Source of the DNA: Faecalispora anaeroviscerum
Lineage (GTDB): Bacteria > Bacillota > Clostridia > Oscillospirales > Acutalibacteraceae
Length of the DNA stretch: 64,000 nt
Assembly: GCF_947568225.1 (NCBI RefSeq)
Contig: NZ_CANOOQ010000001.1
Span: 992,001-1,056,000 of the forward strand
Direction of reading: 5' to 3'
The notes beneath the pieces are model-generated. The model made no database searches, was not told where the DNA came from, and was given only the letters and a program-made list of their open reading frames with translations. Numbering within the stretch: the stretch's first letter is position 1; every line of letters begins with the position of its first letter. The position numbers and the translations under genes were made by a program. Positions 1 to 7,923 of this stretch are shown piece by piece.

Positions 1-512
1 CCCTGCGTATTGACCGACAGCCATGAAACATCCGGAAAGGCGATCATCAACCGGCGCTGCAGCTCCTGATATTCCAGTCGGCTTTTCAGCGCGCCGGGAG
101 AAAGCCCCAGGTTTTTTGCCTCCGCAATGATTTTATCGCCGGGAATACTGGTGTTCCCGGTAACCTGAACGCTCCATACATACATAGAGAAGACATGCAG
201 TGTAAAAGCAAACAGAGCCAACCCCACCAGCAGCCCTTTTCTGGCGGAAACTTTTTTCCACAGGAAAGGCAGACCGTGGCGCTCGCCCGCTTTGAGGCGC
301 ACCCGGGCTTTTCGCGCGATTGGGCGCAGCTCTTCATACCGCCCGACCACGATGGACGCAGTGAAAAAATTCTCCGCGCGCCCAATGCGCCAAAGCGCCA
401 CACCCTGCCGGGCACACAGATTTAGAAAGCGCTCACACGCACCCTTTCTGCGCGGGTAAATTTGGAATTCCACCCAACCCAGAATCCAGCGCACAAAAGC
501 AATCGACCCCAT
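1..512 (-). CDS. yqfD: Sporulation protein YqfD, N-terminal part (cut by window edge)
   Basis: Partial gene of about 170 codons that runs off the left edge. It starts at ATG 512 behind a GAGGTG ribosome site that overlaps the end of yqfC, 9 bases upstream. The opening residues MGSIAFVRWILGWVEFQIYP, a basic stretch, one membrane segment near residues 87-105 (GLLVGLALFAFTLHVFSMYV) and a following POTRA-like extracytoplasmic stretch (VQVTGNTSIPGDKI) match the YqfD/IV-sporulation family. In Bacillus the family is needed during the engulfment stages of sporulation. Adjacency to yqfC supports the call. The C-terminal half lies outside the window. Confidence 0.85.
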   Translation of the reverse strand, partial: MGSIAFVRWILGWVEFQIYPRRKGACERFLNLCARQGVALWRIGRAENFFTASIVVGRYEELRPIARKARVRLKAGERHGLPFLWKKVSARKGLLVGLALFAFTLHVFSMYVWSVQVTGNTSIPGDKIIAEAKNLGLSPGALKSRLEYQELQRRLMIAFPDVSWLSVNTQ

Positions 513-521
513 TGTCACACC

Positions 522-785
522 TCACGTTATAAATTCCAGTCCTGTCAGATATCCTTCTACTACCAGAGAATCCGCCGTCAGGCATTTGATCTTGAGGCCC
601 CGCCCTGTAAAGCGGACACTCATCTTTCCCGCGCGTACCCGTATCGCTTCTTCGCTGTATTCCAGAACACCGCCGCAGCCCTCTAAAACCGCTTCGCGGT
701 TCCCGCTGATTTCCATGCGGAATCCGCTGAGCAGCGAAGGCGGAGGAAGATTTGGCTCGTTCAATTGCTTTTTCTTCACCGCCAC
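522..785 (-). CDS. yqfC: Sporulation protein YqfC
   Basis: 87-residue protein, the usual size for YqfC. Visible family features are the leading basic segment (MAVKKKQLNEP), the ISGNREAVLEGCGGVLEYSEE region and a C-terminal beta-rich part ending LTGLEFIT. YqfC is a small mother-cell sporulation protein whose gene lies directly before yqfD, as here. The two genes are probably translationally coupled, because the TGA stop sits inside the ribosome site of yqfD. A longer overlapping minus-strand reading frame (433-792) is a shadow in another phase. Confidence 0.85.
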   Translation of the reverse strand: MAVKKKQLNEPNLPPPSLLSGFRMEISGNREAVLEGCGGVLEYSEEAIRVRAGKMSVRFTGRGLKIKCLTADSLVVEGYLTGLEFIT

Positions 786-847
786 ACCTCATCCCGTGAT
801 TTTTCTAAATTTGCGATACTCTGCAAATAAATAACAGAAACCTAGGC

Positions 848-877
848 GTTTCTCCTTCACCGAAGGCGGGAAGAAAC
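848..877. repeat. Dispersed intergenic palindrome, copy 1 (variant core)
   Basis: Outer arms GTTTCT (848-853) and AGAAAC (872-877) are complementary. The inner sequence CCTTCACCGAAGGCGGG resembles the variant core seen at 22498-22536. It lies between the divergent yqfC and ylbJ genes. Confidence 0.5.
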
Positions 878-924
878 AACAGCCGCGATTTCGCTTTATA
901 TAGCAGAATACTATAAACTTATGC

Positions 925-952
925 AATCCGGGATATAAAAATCACCCGGATT
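925..952. promoter_or_regulatory. 8-bp inverted repeat and possible sigma-E promoter before ylbJ
   Basis: AATCCGGG (925-932) and CCCGGATT (945-952) form a perfect inverted repeat with a 12-base spacer. It is immediately followed by TCATATACAT (951-960), which resembles a sigma-E -10 element, with ATATAA about 13-14 bases upstream. ylbJ is a sigma-E gene in Bacillus, so a sporulation promoter is plausible. The match is by eye only. Confidence 0.35.
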
Positions 953-978
953 CATATACATGATTTGAGGTGAAGCAT

Positions 979-2091
979 ATGTATTCCGGTAAAGTATTTT
1001 CCGCGCTGTTCGCCGCCGCTTTTGGAGCGGGGCTTTTGTTTTTGCCTGCCGCGGCGACATCGGGCGCCATACGGGGGTTGGAGTACTGTCTGATTATTTT
1101 GGTACCTTCCCTGTTCCCGTTTATGGCGCTTTCCACCTACCTGGTAAAATCGGGGATTTCTGACGCCATGGGCAAGTTTCTGAGCCCGGTGACACGGGTT
1201 CTGTTCCGCCTGCCCGGTTGTACCGCCGCCACCATCCTGATGAGCATGATCGGCGGGTTCCCGGTCGGTGCGCGGGGAATCGCCGCTTTGCATCAGCAGG
1301 GCAGCATTACCGATCGCCAGGCGGCCCGCATGGCCTCGTTCTGTGTGAACGCCGGCCCGGCGTTTGTCATCAGCGTGGTTGGGGTCGGGCTGCTGGGGAA
1401 CCCGACTGCCGGCGCCATTCTGCTCAGCGCCCAGCTGGGGGCCTCCGTTTTGCTGGGATTCCTTTTAAAGTTTTCAGAGCCGAAAGAATCTCTTTCCGCA
1501 GCGCCCGCGGAGCGTGCCAAGCACAGCTCTTCCCCGCTGATTGATTCCACGGTGGACGCTGCCAGAGGAACCATGAATTTGTGCGCCTTTGTGATCCTGT
1601 TTTCGGTATTGATCGCGCTGCTGCGTGAAATCGGGGGCGCCGCCTTTCTGGCACAATTTCTGCTTCGTCTGGGGATGCCCTCCGCCGTATGCGGCTCCGC
1701 CCTTTCAGTGATCATGGAAGTAACCGGCGGCTGCTTTGATATTGCGGCTCTGGGCGGCAGCGCGATGCTGTTTGCTTTCGCCATGGGCTGGGGTGGGATT
1801 TGCGTTCATTTTCAGGTGCTGTCGTCCCTGACAAAAATTCCGTTTTCCCGCTCGATGTTCTTTGCCCACCAGCTGATCAAGGGAATTTTCTCGGCTATTT
1901 TCGCTATTGTGCTGTTCCAGATTTTTCCACAGGCAGCCCCCGCGTTCCAGAATACCTCCCGCTCCCTAAACGGAGAGCTTTCCGGCAGCCCTGCCGCGGC
2001 GGCCGCGCTGGTGATACTCTGTATTGTTCTGCTCTGCTCCGTCGGGGCGGAAAGGCTGGAATTCCGTAAAAAATCATGCTATAATAACTAA
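979..2091 (+). CDS. ylbJ: Sporulation integral membrane protein YlbJ
   Basis: 370-residue polytopic membrane protein with about eight hydrophobic segments. It belongs to the nucleoside-recognition (Gate) fold family, shown by ILVPSLFPFMALSTYLVKSG near residue 40, the conserved GGFPVGARGI motif near residue 92, and a second Gate-like half near residues 185-280. YlbJ is required for spore formation in Bacillus. I chose ATG 979 over the in-frame GTG at 970 because GAGGTG at 968-973 is a well-spaced ribosome site for the ATG and covers the GTG. It is probably co-transcribed with the small Cys4 gene downstream. Confidence 0.88.
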   Translation: MYSGKVFSALFAAAFGAGLLFLPAAATSGAIRGLEYCLIILVPSLFPFMALSTYLVKSGISDAMGKFLSPVTRVLFRLPGCTAATILMSMIGGFPVGARGIAALHQQGSITDRQAARMASFCVNAGPAFVISVVGVGLLGNPTAGAILLSAQLGASVLLGFLLKFSEPKESLSAAPAERAKHSSSPLIDSTVDAARGTMNLCAFVILFSVLIALLREIGGAAFLAQFLLRLGMPSAVCGSALSVIMEVTGGCFDIAALGGSAMLFAFAMGWGGICVHFQVLSSLTKIPFSRSMFFAHQLIKGIFSAIFAIVLFQIFPQAAPAFQNTSRSLNGELSGSPAAAAALVILCIVLLCSVGAERLEFRKKSCYNN

Positions 2092-2150
2092 ATCATATGC
2101 AGGATACCAAGGCCGTAGATTGCCCGGCCCGGAAAATCGGAGGAATTGTT

Positions 2151-2369
2151 TTGTTCGGACATAAGAAAAAATTATTCGGAAGTCAAATTGAAACCAACTG
2201 CGATTACTGCAGCTATAATACAGGAACGGATGAGGAGCCCATGTGTTCCAAAGGCCTGACGATCAGGGAGGACGGCTCCTGCCGTCGCTTTTCCTATGAT
2301 CCTCTGATGCGCACCCCGCGCGCGCTACCCCCTTTGAGGGAATATGATCTGGATGATTTTAAGCTGTAA
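2151..2369 (+). CDS. Small conserved Cys4 protein, unknown function
   Basis: 72-residue protein starting at TTG 2151, which is 7 bases after GGAGG (2139-2143). The frame extends upstream to an ATG at 2097, but that has no ribosome site. Cysteines at C17, C20 (CDYC), C32 and C44 are spaced like a small metal-binding knuckle, with a conserved-looking tail SCRRFSYDPLMRTPR. It follows ylbJ by 59 bases on the same strand and probably shares its transcript. I know of no function; zinc binding is an inference from the cysteine pattern. Confidence 0.65.
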   Translation: MFGHKKKLFGSQIETNCDYCSYNTGTDEEPMCSKGLTIREDGSCRRFSYDPLMRTPRALPPLREYDLDDFKL

Positions 2370-2370
2370 G

Positions 2371-2420
2371 AGCAAAAGGGCCTTCCTCCGAATGAGATTG
2401 GAGGAAGACCCTTTTGCTTT
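2371..2420. terminator. Bidirectional terminator between convergent genes
   Basis: Stem GCAAAAGGGCCTTCCTCC / GGAGGAAGACCCTTTTGC with a short loop lies between the Cys4 gene (+) and the holin gene (-). A-rich and T-rich flanks on each side allow use in both directions. Confidence 0.75.
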
Positions 2421-2436
2421 CAAAAAAACAAGAAAT

Positions 2437-2895
2437 TTATTGCCTTGGTTGTGTGTCGTCATCCTGCTGCTTCTCAACGCATTTCTGAATGCCCTGAAGA
2501 ATTCGCGTTAAAAAAGGCGGAAGCGCAACACCGGTTGCCTGAATGTTTTCCAGGATGCTCAGCAGCTCGTTTACCGTTAGCCAAACAGCCACCAGAGAGG
2601 CTACCGCGAAGCGAACCGTTACCGGCTCTATTCCGGCCTGACTGCCTGCATACATAAGCAGATAGTCAATTGCAGCCCCTACCCCCACCAGCGCCCACGT
2701 GAGTATCTTTTTAACGATACCCCGGATGCTTCGGTAGGAGCTGACCGCTTCCTTCCGATAAACAGAAGCAATGATCCCCGTAACATAGTCGGCCAGACTA
2801 GACAAGATCAAAAGGTAAACGGGAACCGCAAGGATTCCCAGCCGGGCAGAAGCTACCGCGAATACGGCAGCCAAACCGGCTTTTATTTTGTCCAC
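2437..2895 (-). CDS. Phage-type holin (holin_4 / toxin-secretion holin family)
   Basis: 152-residue small membrane protein with three to four hydrophobic segments (AGLAAVFAVASARLGILAVP, VYLLILSSLADYVTGIIASV, ILTWALVGVGAAIDYLLMYA, and a central AVASLVAVWLTVNELLSIL). The SLADYVTGIIAS and WLTVNELLSILENI signatures are typical of class II/Bhl-type holins, and the tail is polar (KQQDDDTQPRQ). I chose GTG 2895, 7 bases after GGGGGCG; the longer frame to 3018 overlaps the lysozyme gene and has no ribosome site. It follows the GH25 lysozyme by 20 bases, so the two form a lysis-type cassette, but no phage structural genes are nearby. Confidence 0.8.
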   Translation of the reverse strand: MDKIKAGLAAVFAVASARLGILAVPVYLLILSSLADYVTGIIASVYRKEAVSSYRSIRGIVKKILTWALVGVGAAIDYLLMYAGSQAGIEPVTVRFAVASLVAVWLTVNELLSILENIQATGVALPPFLTRILQGIQKCVEKQQDDDTQPRQ

Positions 2896-2915
2896 ATTTT
2901 CGCCCCCAGACACCG

Positions 2916-3821
2916 TTACATCACATTGAAATTGCAGTTGGCGGTTTTTTCTTTGGAGCGAACCTGAATGTGTGCGTGGCGTACCGGCGGCTTTTGAGCT
3001 GTGACATCGATCAGCCATCCGCGCCCCGTTGCATCCAGCCTTGGCTCCGAAGCCTGAATCACATCCCGCCCCGTTACAGTTACTTCTGGTTTTTCTTCAC
3101 ATCTGGCAAGAACAGTGTAACGTTCCCCCACAGCCATATCTTTACTACTGGTATCGAGAGAAAGAGGTAAGCTCGACTGTACCGGAGGTGCAGTCGCCGA
3201 AAAATTGTTGTAGCCTCCCCTGCGTATGATCTCCGGATACTCCCGAAAGGAAAGGTTCAGGTCAACATCTCCCGTTCCGTTTTTTACTCCGGGAACCCTT
3301 CCTGTATTACTGTTCTGCCAAATTGATGCAGGGAATTCATTCGACAGTTCCGTATGATATTGAGCCAGCCACAAATCAAACTGTTTGATTCGGCTCCAGT
3401 CCAAGTGGTTTCGCAAAACATCCAGATTCGCGTAGATTGCCACATAATACCCGGCCTGTTTCACCTGATTACACCAGGCTATTACAATATCGGTCAGTTG
3501 ATCGCGTGGAAGGCTGAGTATCGTATCCTGTTCCACATCCAGTGCCACAGGGTATTCCATTTTGCAGCCCCGGATCAAATTCAGAAAAAACTCAGCCTCT
3601 TTTGCGGCTTCTTCCGTTGAAACGGCGTGAGTCCAGTGGTACACACCGGTATGCAGACCGGCCATCGCGGCCTTAGTCAAGTTTTCACTCATGCTGTGAT
3701 CTGCCAGTGTGTTCCCTTCACTGGATTTGATCATGGCAAAATCGTACCCGGCTTCTTTTACAAGCATCCAGTCGACCTTACCTGTCCCATTGTAAACATC
3801 AATTCCTTTTCTGGTAGACAT
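2916..3821 (-). CDS. GH25 family lysozyme (N-acetylmuramidase / endolysin)
   Basis: 301 residues. The N-terminal GH25 domain (about 1-200) shows KGIDVYNGTGKVDW with the conserved Asp8, FAMIKSSEG, and the catalytic-site motif YPVALDVEQD with Asp95 and Glu97. The C-terminal 80 residues after a Pro/Ser linker (TAPPVQSSLPLSLDTSS) form a beta-rich Ig-like segment that may bind the wall or a surface. There is no signal peptide, so export would need the adjacent holin, as for phage endolysins. It starts at ATG 3821 behind AAAGGAGCG. It forms an isolated two-gene cassette, possibly a domesticated lysis module. Confidence 0.88.
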   Translation of the reverse strand: MSTRKGIDVYNGTGKVDWMLVKEAGYDFAMIKSSEGNTLADHSMSENLTKAAMAGLHTGVYHWTHAVSTEEAAKEAEFFLNLIRGCKMEYPVALDVEQDTILSLPRDQLTDIVIAWCNQVKQAGYYVAIYANLDVLRNHLDWSRIKQFDLWLAQYHTELSNEFPASIWQNSNTGRVPGVKNGTGDVDLNLSFREYPEIIRRGGYNNFSATAPPVQSSLPLSLDTSSKDMAVGERYTVLARCEEKPEVTVTGRDVIQASEPRLDATGRGWLIDVTAQKPPVRHAHIQVRSKEKTANCNFNVM

Positions 3822-3858
3822 GATAACGCTCCTTTCCCTACCATAAGATGCAAAAAAT

Positions 3859-3890
3859 GGATTACTTGCTCTTCTTTCTGCAAGTAATCC
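3859..3890 (-). terminator. Terminator-like hairpin in the leader of the lysozyme-holin pair
   Basis: GGATTACTTGC (3859-3869) and GCAAGTAATCC (3880-3890) form a perfect 11-bp stem. Read on the minus strand it is followed by ATTTTTTG, 38 bases before the lysozyme start. No upstream minus-strand gene needs a terminator here, so it may attenuate the lysis pair. On the plus strand it is followed by CCCACTTTTTTATA. Confidence 0.5.
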
Positions 3891-4204
3891 CCCACTTTTT
3901 TATATTATGATGGAATAATTCTTTGTCCGCTCTCCCTTTTCAATCATTTACTTCTTCCATCCCACTGTTTTGCAGCGGACGATTCCTTTTTGTAAATTCA
4001 TACGATATTAAAGTCTCTCGCAACCGGAATCTCGTGATATTTTTTTACCAGATTCTGCGTTAGGTGTATCCATTTGATATAAAATATACTATACTATTCT
4101 GGTAAGAAAATCACAGCTTTTCCGATTCGGAATACAAACGTTTAAATTTCGTCTAATTGAAAGATAAAAAATTATCGATCTTGGGTTTCATTCTCTGAAA
4201 GGCA
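3891..4204. other. Intergenic stretch, no gene seen
   Basis: About 310 AT-rich bases between the divergent lysozyme and traX-like genes. No convincing open frame or known RNA is visible. A weak inverted pair GTCCGC (near 3925) and GCGGAC (near 3974) is the only structure I noted. The lysozyme promoter should lie here but I could not fix it. Confidence 0.4.
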
Positions 4205-4233
4205 TTGACAAGCTTTTCGTTTTACTTCATAAT
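4205..4233 (+). promoter_or_regulatory. Sigma-A type promoter for the traX-like gene
   Basis: TTGACA (4205-4210), a 17-base spacer, then CATAAT (4228-4233). The start of transcription would be near 4240, some 65 bases before the gene. Confidence 0.6.
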
Positions 4234-4305
4234 AAGTTTCACTTGTTTTTAGATTCTCTGCACGAACAGAGAGGCTTATCCCACCAGAAGGGAAAGACAA
4301 GCCAA

Positions 4306-5037
4306 ATGAAAAAGAACACTCATTGTGGTTTATCCGCATATTCCCTGAAGCTGATTGCGGCAGCCGCCATGCTGGCGGATCATTTTGCATGGCTGTTCCT
4401 CTCAACCTACAGCGGAACCGGCCAGTTTCTTCATGCGATCGGGCGAACCACAATCCCAATCATGTGCTTCTTCATCGCGCAGGGATATTACCAAACCCGC
4501 AGCCGTACCAGATATGCGGCGAGGCTGGCAGTCTTTGCGGTGATTTCTCAGATACCCTATCACTTCTTTCTGACAGGAAACCTGCACGTCCTGACTCTTC
4601 CCCTTCACCTGAACGTGCTGTTCACGCTACTGTTTGCCCTTCTTTCGGTCTGGATTTTGGACAAACTGCGAGATCGACTCGTCGGATGGCTTGGGTTACT
4701 ATTGCTTATGCTGTTGGCTTCTTTGGGCGACTGGTCGGTTTTTGCGGTAATTTTTACGATCGTATTTGCCGAACACCGGCTTGACCCCATACGGCAGATG
4801 CTTCTGTTCGCGGGGGCGGCCACGGTCGCTGCCGGTTTTTTAGCCTGGAATAATTCTTTGCTTAGCAGTGCACCGCCGTGGGGCGGATTCTTTCAGTTTG
4901 GCCTTCTTCTGGCTGTTCCTCTGCTGCTTTGCTATAACGGGCAGCGCGGTACTTCCTCTGCGGGTAAATGGTTCTTTTATGTGTTTTATCCCTTGCACCT
5001 GATTATTTTAACAATGATTCATCAATTCGTTATCTAA
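4306..5037 (+). CDS. TraX family integral membrane protein
   Basis: 243-residue polytopic membrane protein. YSLKLIAAAAMLADHFAWLF, the IGRTTIPIMCFFIAQGYYQTRS region and the C-terminal KWFFYVFYPLHLIILTMIH are typical of the TraX/acyltransferase-like family. TraX N-acetylates pilin in the F plasmid; chromosomal clostridial homologues are not tied to conjugation and probably acylate some surface component. I chose ATG 4306; upstream in-frame codons lack family similarity. It is monocistronic with its own promoter, and a palindromic repeat lies 30 bases after its stop. Confidence 0.8.
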   Translation: MKKNTHCGLSAYSLKLIAAAAMLADHFAWLFLSTYSGTGQFLHAIGRTTIPIMCFFIAQGYYQTRSRTRYAARLAVFAVISQIPYHFFLTGNLHVLTLPLHLNVLFTLLFALLSVWILDKLRDRLVGWLGLLLLMLLASLGDWSVFAVIFTIVFAEHRLDPIRQMLLFAGAATVAAGFLAWNNSLLSSAPPWGGFFQFGLLLAVPLLLCYNGQRGTSSAGKWFFYVFYPLHLIILTMIHQFVI

Positions 5038-5067
5038 ACACTAATCTCCATAAAACAGGCAAAAAGA

Positions 5068-5094
5068 TTTACCCCCGCCTGCGGCGGGGGTAAA
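5068..5094. repeat. Dispersed intergenic palindrome, copy 2
   Basis: TTTACCCCCGCC (5068-5079), loop TGC, GGCGGGGGTAAA (5083-5094): a perfect 12-bp stem. The core CCCCCGCCTGCGGCGGGGG is shared with copies 3 and 5, while the outer arm is specific to this copy. No T-run follows, so it is not a standard intrinsic terminator. Confidence 0.7.
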
Positions 5095-5168
5095 CTGGAA
5101 ATTTATTTCCACTGTTTTGTGAGCAATTAATATAAAAGGAATATTTAAAATTATTGGAGGTGGACTAA

Positions 5169-5837
5169 ATGTCTAAACGGGAAAACGTTTCCATGTCCGT
5201 GATTCGGCGACTTCCGCGTTATTACCGCTTTCTAACGCATCTCAAAAAAATGGGGATGACCCGTATCTCTTCCAAAGAGCTGTCTGAAAAAATGGGTCTT
5301 ACCGCTTCTCAAATCCGCCAGGATTTAAACTGCTTTGGCGGGTTTGGCCAGCAGGGCTATGGCTACATTGTCGATCAGCTGCAGCGGGAAATCGGGGGAA
5401 TTCTCGGGCTCGGAAACGCTTACAAAGCAATTTTGATCGGAGCCGGCAATCTGGGGCAAGCCTTGGCACTCCATATGTCTTTTACCACGCAGGGGTTTCA
5501 GCTGGTGGGAATCTTCGATAACTCGCCGACTAAAATCGGCACCGAGATCAACGGTATTTCCGTAACCGACATGCACCGTTTGAAAGAATTCTGCGATGCG
5601 GAGCAGCCGGCCATGGCGATCCTCTGTATTCCGCGGGAAGGCGCAGAAAAGCTCGCGGAGCAGCTGTATGACCTCGGCATCCGCAACTTCTGGAATTTCA
5701 GCCATTATGATATTACAATGAAGTACCCGGACACCGTAGTGGAAAACGTCCATTTGAACGACAGCTTGATGACGCTGTGCTACCGCATTTCGGATCATCA
5801 GGAGGAGAAAGAACTCTCAGATGGAACTACGGTTTAA
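5169..5837 (+). CDS. rex: Redox-sensing transcriptional repressor Rex
   Basis: 222 residues. An N-terminal winged helix-turn-helix (about 1-80; ISSKELSEKMGLTASQIRQD and the FGGFGQQGYGY signature) is followed by a Rossmann domain with the NAD(H) loop GAGNLGQAL near residue 93. Rex senses the NADH/NAD ratio and represses fermentation, hydrogenase and respiration genes when NADH is low. It starts at ATG 5169 behind GGAGGTGG. I saw no clear Rex operator (TTGTTAA-N4-TTAACAA type) in the window, so its local targets are unknown. Confidence 0.95.
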   Translation: MSKRENVSMSVIRRLPRYYRFLTHLKKMGMTRISSKELSEKMGLTASQIRQDLNCFGGFGQQGYGYIVDQLQREIGGILGLGNAYKAILIGAGNLGQALALHMSFTTQGFQLVGIFDNSPTKIGTEINGISVTDMHRLKEFCDAEQPAMAILCIPREGAEKLAEQLYDLGIRNFWNFSHYDITMKYPDTVVENVHLNDSLMTLCYRISDHQEEKELSDGTTV

Positions 5838-5879
5838 TTATTTGCAACAAAGAAAACACCGCTGTGCTTCGCTTTTCTC

Positions 5880-5907
5880 TTGACAAACACAGAACAAATG
5901 GTATTAT
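5880..5907 (+). promoter_or_regulatory. Promoter of the riboflavin operon
   Basis: TTGACA (5880-5885), a 16-base spacer and TATTAT (5902-5907) lie directly before the FMN riboswitch, so the transcript would begin just ahead of the aptamer. Confidence 0.7.
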
Positions 5908-5924
5908 GAATACAATTGAATAAT

Positions 5925-6031
5925 ATCTTCAGGGCAGGGTGCAATTCCCTACCGGTGGTAAAGCCCACGAGCCGCAAGGCATGATTCGGTGAAACTCCGA
6001 AGCCGACAGTATAGTCTGGATGAAAGAAGAT
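5925..6031 (+). ncRNA. FMN riboswitch (RFN element)
   Basis: The closing stem ATCTTC (5925) / GAAGAT (6026-6031) encloses the hallmark RFN sequences AGGGCAGGGTGCAATTCCC, CCGGTGGTAAAGCCCACGAG, GATTCGGTGAAACTCCGAAG and CCGACAGTATAGTCTGGATG. These match the six-helix FMN aptamer, which turns down riboflavin synthesis when FMN is bound. It sits 155 bases before ribD with a terminator between, so control is probably by transcription attenuation. Confidence 0.96.
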
Positions 6032-6066
6032 GAATGGATACAGTGTTTCTGTGTGTATGAAAATTT

Positions 6067-6104
6067 GCTCTGGAATAGTTTTTATTCCAGAGCTTTTTTA
6101 TTTT
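6067..6104 (+). terminator. Riboswitch-controlled intrinsic terminator
   Basis: GCTCTGGAATA / TATTCCAGAGC stem followed by TTTTTTATTTT. It lies between the FMN aptamer and ribD and is the expected expression platform. Confidence 0.85.
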
Positions 6105-6186
6105 CATCAGCACCGGTTTACATCTGCGGTACTGGAATGCCTTGAACGATTTTGTTCAGGGCATTTTTATATTTTGGAGGTGTGAT

Positions 6187-7287
6187 ATGACGGATTCAAA
6201 ATATATGAGTCTTGCCGTCGAGCTTGCAAAAAAAGGTTGCGGATGGGTAAATCCAAATCCGATGGTGGGCGCGGTGATTGTAAAGGATGGTCAGATCATC
6301 GGGCAGGGGTATCATGAAAGGTATGGGGCGCTCCATGCGGAACGTAATGCTCTCGCAAGCTGTAGATTATCCCCGGCTGGTGCCACGATCTATGTGACCC
6401 TTGAGCCTTGCTGCCATTACGGAAAAACGCCGCCCTGTACCGACGCCATTCTGGAGAGCGGCATTCATCGTGTAGTAATTGGATCATCCGACCCAAATCC
6501 TCAGGTTTCGGGGAAAGGGATTGAAATTCTGCGTTCCCATGGAATCGAAGTGACGAAAAACATATTAAAAGACGAATGCGATGCGCTCAATCAAAGTTTT
6601 TTTCATTACATTCAAAACGGCACACCTTACATGATTATGAAGTACGCCATGACTTTGGACGGAAAAATCGCCACACATAAGGGTAAGTCTCAATGGATTA
6701 CCGGGGAAGCGGCGCGCCGGCGCGTTCATGAAGACCGGCACCGATATTCTGCCGTCATGGTGGGCATTGGCACTGTTCTCGAGGATGACCCCCTGCTGAC
6801 CTGCCGGATGGAAAACGGCAGAAATCCCCTTCGAATCATATGTGATACCAACCTGCGAACGCCGTTACAGGCAAGGCTTGTCACGTCGACAGAAATTGCC
6901 GGTACGCTCCTGGCCACAGCGGTAACGGACCGTGAAAAGCATCGGCCTTATCTGGAAGCAGGTTGCGATATTGTAGTACTGCCCGAAAAAGACGGTCACA
7001 TTGACTTAAACTACCTGATGCGGGTGCTGGGCGAAAGAAAAATCGACAGCGTTTTGCTGGAGGGCGGCGGCACCCTAAACTGGTCTGCCCTGCAAAGCGG
7101 AATCGTAAGCAGGGTTCAGGCTTATATTGCTCCCAAACTGTTTGGTGGCAGCGCAAAGACTCCGGTAGCGGGCCTCGGCGTCGATTTCCCGAAGGATGCC
7201 TTCCGGCTGAGCGAACCGACAATCACGCGGATTGGCGAAGATATTTTATTGGAAAGCGAGGTGCTTGGATGTTTACAGGGATCATAG
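6187..7287 (+). CDS. ribD: Bifunctional riboflavin deaminase/reductase RibD
   Basis: 366 residues. It converts 2,5-diamino-6-ribosylamino-pyrimidinone phosphate to 5-amino-6-ribitylamino-uracil phosphate in two steps. The N-terminal cytidine-deaminase-like domain has zinc ligands His50 (HAER, catalytic Glu52), Cys75 and Cys84 (PCCHYGKTPPC). The C-terminal reductase domain starts near residue 150 (MIMKYAMTLDGKIAT) and has LEGGGTLN. ATG 6187 follows GGAGGTG; an upstream in-frame ATG at 6142 lacks a ribosome site. It is the first gene of the rib operon and overlaps ribE by 19 bases. Confidence 0.96.
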   Translation: MTDSKYMSLAVELAKKGCGWVNPNPMVGAVIVKDGQIIGQGYHERYGALHAERNALASCRLSPAGATIYVTLEPCCHYGKTPPCTDAILESGIHRVVIGSSDPNPQVSGKGIEILRSHGIEVTKNILKDECDALNQSFFHYIQNGTPYMIMKYAMTLDGKIATHKGKSQWITGEAARRRVHEDRHRYSAVMVGIGTVLEDDPLLTCRMENGRNPLRIICDTNLRTPLQARLVTSTEIAGTLLATAVTDREKHRPYLEAGCDIVVLPEKDGHIDLNYLMRVLGERKIDSVLLEGGGTLNWSALQSGIVSRVQAYIAPKLFGGSAKTPVAGLGVDFPKDAFRLSEPTITRIGEDILLESEVLGCLQGS

Positions 7288-7907
7288 AGGAGATCGGCAG
7301 AATCCAGACCATCCGCAAAGGCCAGAAATCCGCCGCCGTCTCGGTGCAGTCCCGGATGATTCTGGAGAATATTCACCTTGGGGACAGCATCGCGGTTAAC
7401 GGCGTCTGCCTTACCGTCACTTTCTTTTCTCAAAGCGGCTTTACTGCCGATGTGATGCACGAAACCCTGAACCGCTCTTCTCTGGGAAGCTTGCGCACAG
7501 GAAGCCCGGTCAATCTGGAACGCGCAATGCCCGCAAACGGCAGGTTCGGCGGACACATTGTCTCGGGACATATCGACGGCACCGGAACAATTTCCGCCAT
7601 TACAAAAGACGATAACGCCGTTTGGTATACTGTGAAAGCCGACCCCAACATTTTGAAGTACATCATTGAAAAAGGCTCGGTTGCAATAGACGGGATCAGC
7701 CTGACGGTGGCGAAAGTCCATGAGGATGGTTTCAGCGTTTCCGTTATACCGCATACCGCGTCAAAGACCATTCTGTCCGGCAAACACATTGGCGACATGG
7801 TCAATCTGGAAAACGACTGTATTGGAAAATACGTGGAGCGGCTCATGGAAGCCCAATCACCCAGGACAACGATCTCAGCCGAATTTCTTGCGAAACACGG
7901 CTTTTAA
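7269..7907 (+). CDS. ribE: Riboflavin synthase, alpha chain
   Basis: 212 residues. It dismutates two 6,7-dimethyl-8-ribityllumazine molecules to riboflavin. The opening MFTGIIEEIG and the tandem lumazine-binding repeats (about 1-95 and 96-200, each with an SIAVNGVCLTV / SVAIDGISLTV motif) identify it. It is translated from ATG 7269 inside the end of ribD, with GAGGTG upstream, which implies coupling. Confidence 0.95.
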   Translation: MFTGIIEEIGRIQTIRKGQKSAAVSVQSRMILENIHLGDSIAVNGVCLTVTFFSQSGFTADVMHETLNRSSLGSLRTGSPVNLERAMPANGRFGGHIVSGHIDGTGTISAITKDDNAVWYTVKADPNILKYIIEKGSVAIDGISLTVAKVHEDGFSVSVIPHTASKTILSGKHIGDMVNLENDCIGKYVERLMEAQSPRTTISAEFLAKHGF

Positions 7908-7923
7908 AACAGGAGGAATTAAA

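Noticed and set aside
970..978. GTG start for ylbJ at 970
   Set aside because: The GTG is part of the GAGGTG ribosome site; ATG 979 is correctly spaced.
2437..3821. Prophage
   Set aside because: Only holin and lysozyme are present. No capsid, tail, terminase, integrase or attachment repeats flank them.
5068..5094. Ordinary intrinsic terminator
   Set aside because: The stem is strong but no T-run follows on either strand, and the same core recurs elsewhere. I list it as a repeat instead.
7720..7923. N-terminal extension of ribBA
   Set aside because: It overlaps ribE, and AGGAGG stands directly before ATG 7924, where family similarity begins.
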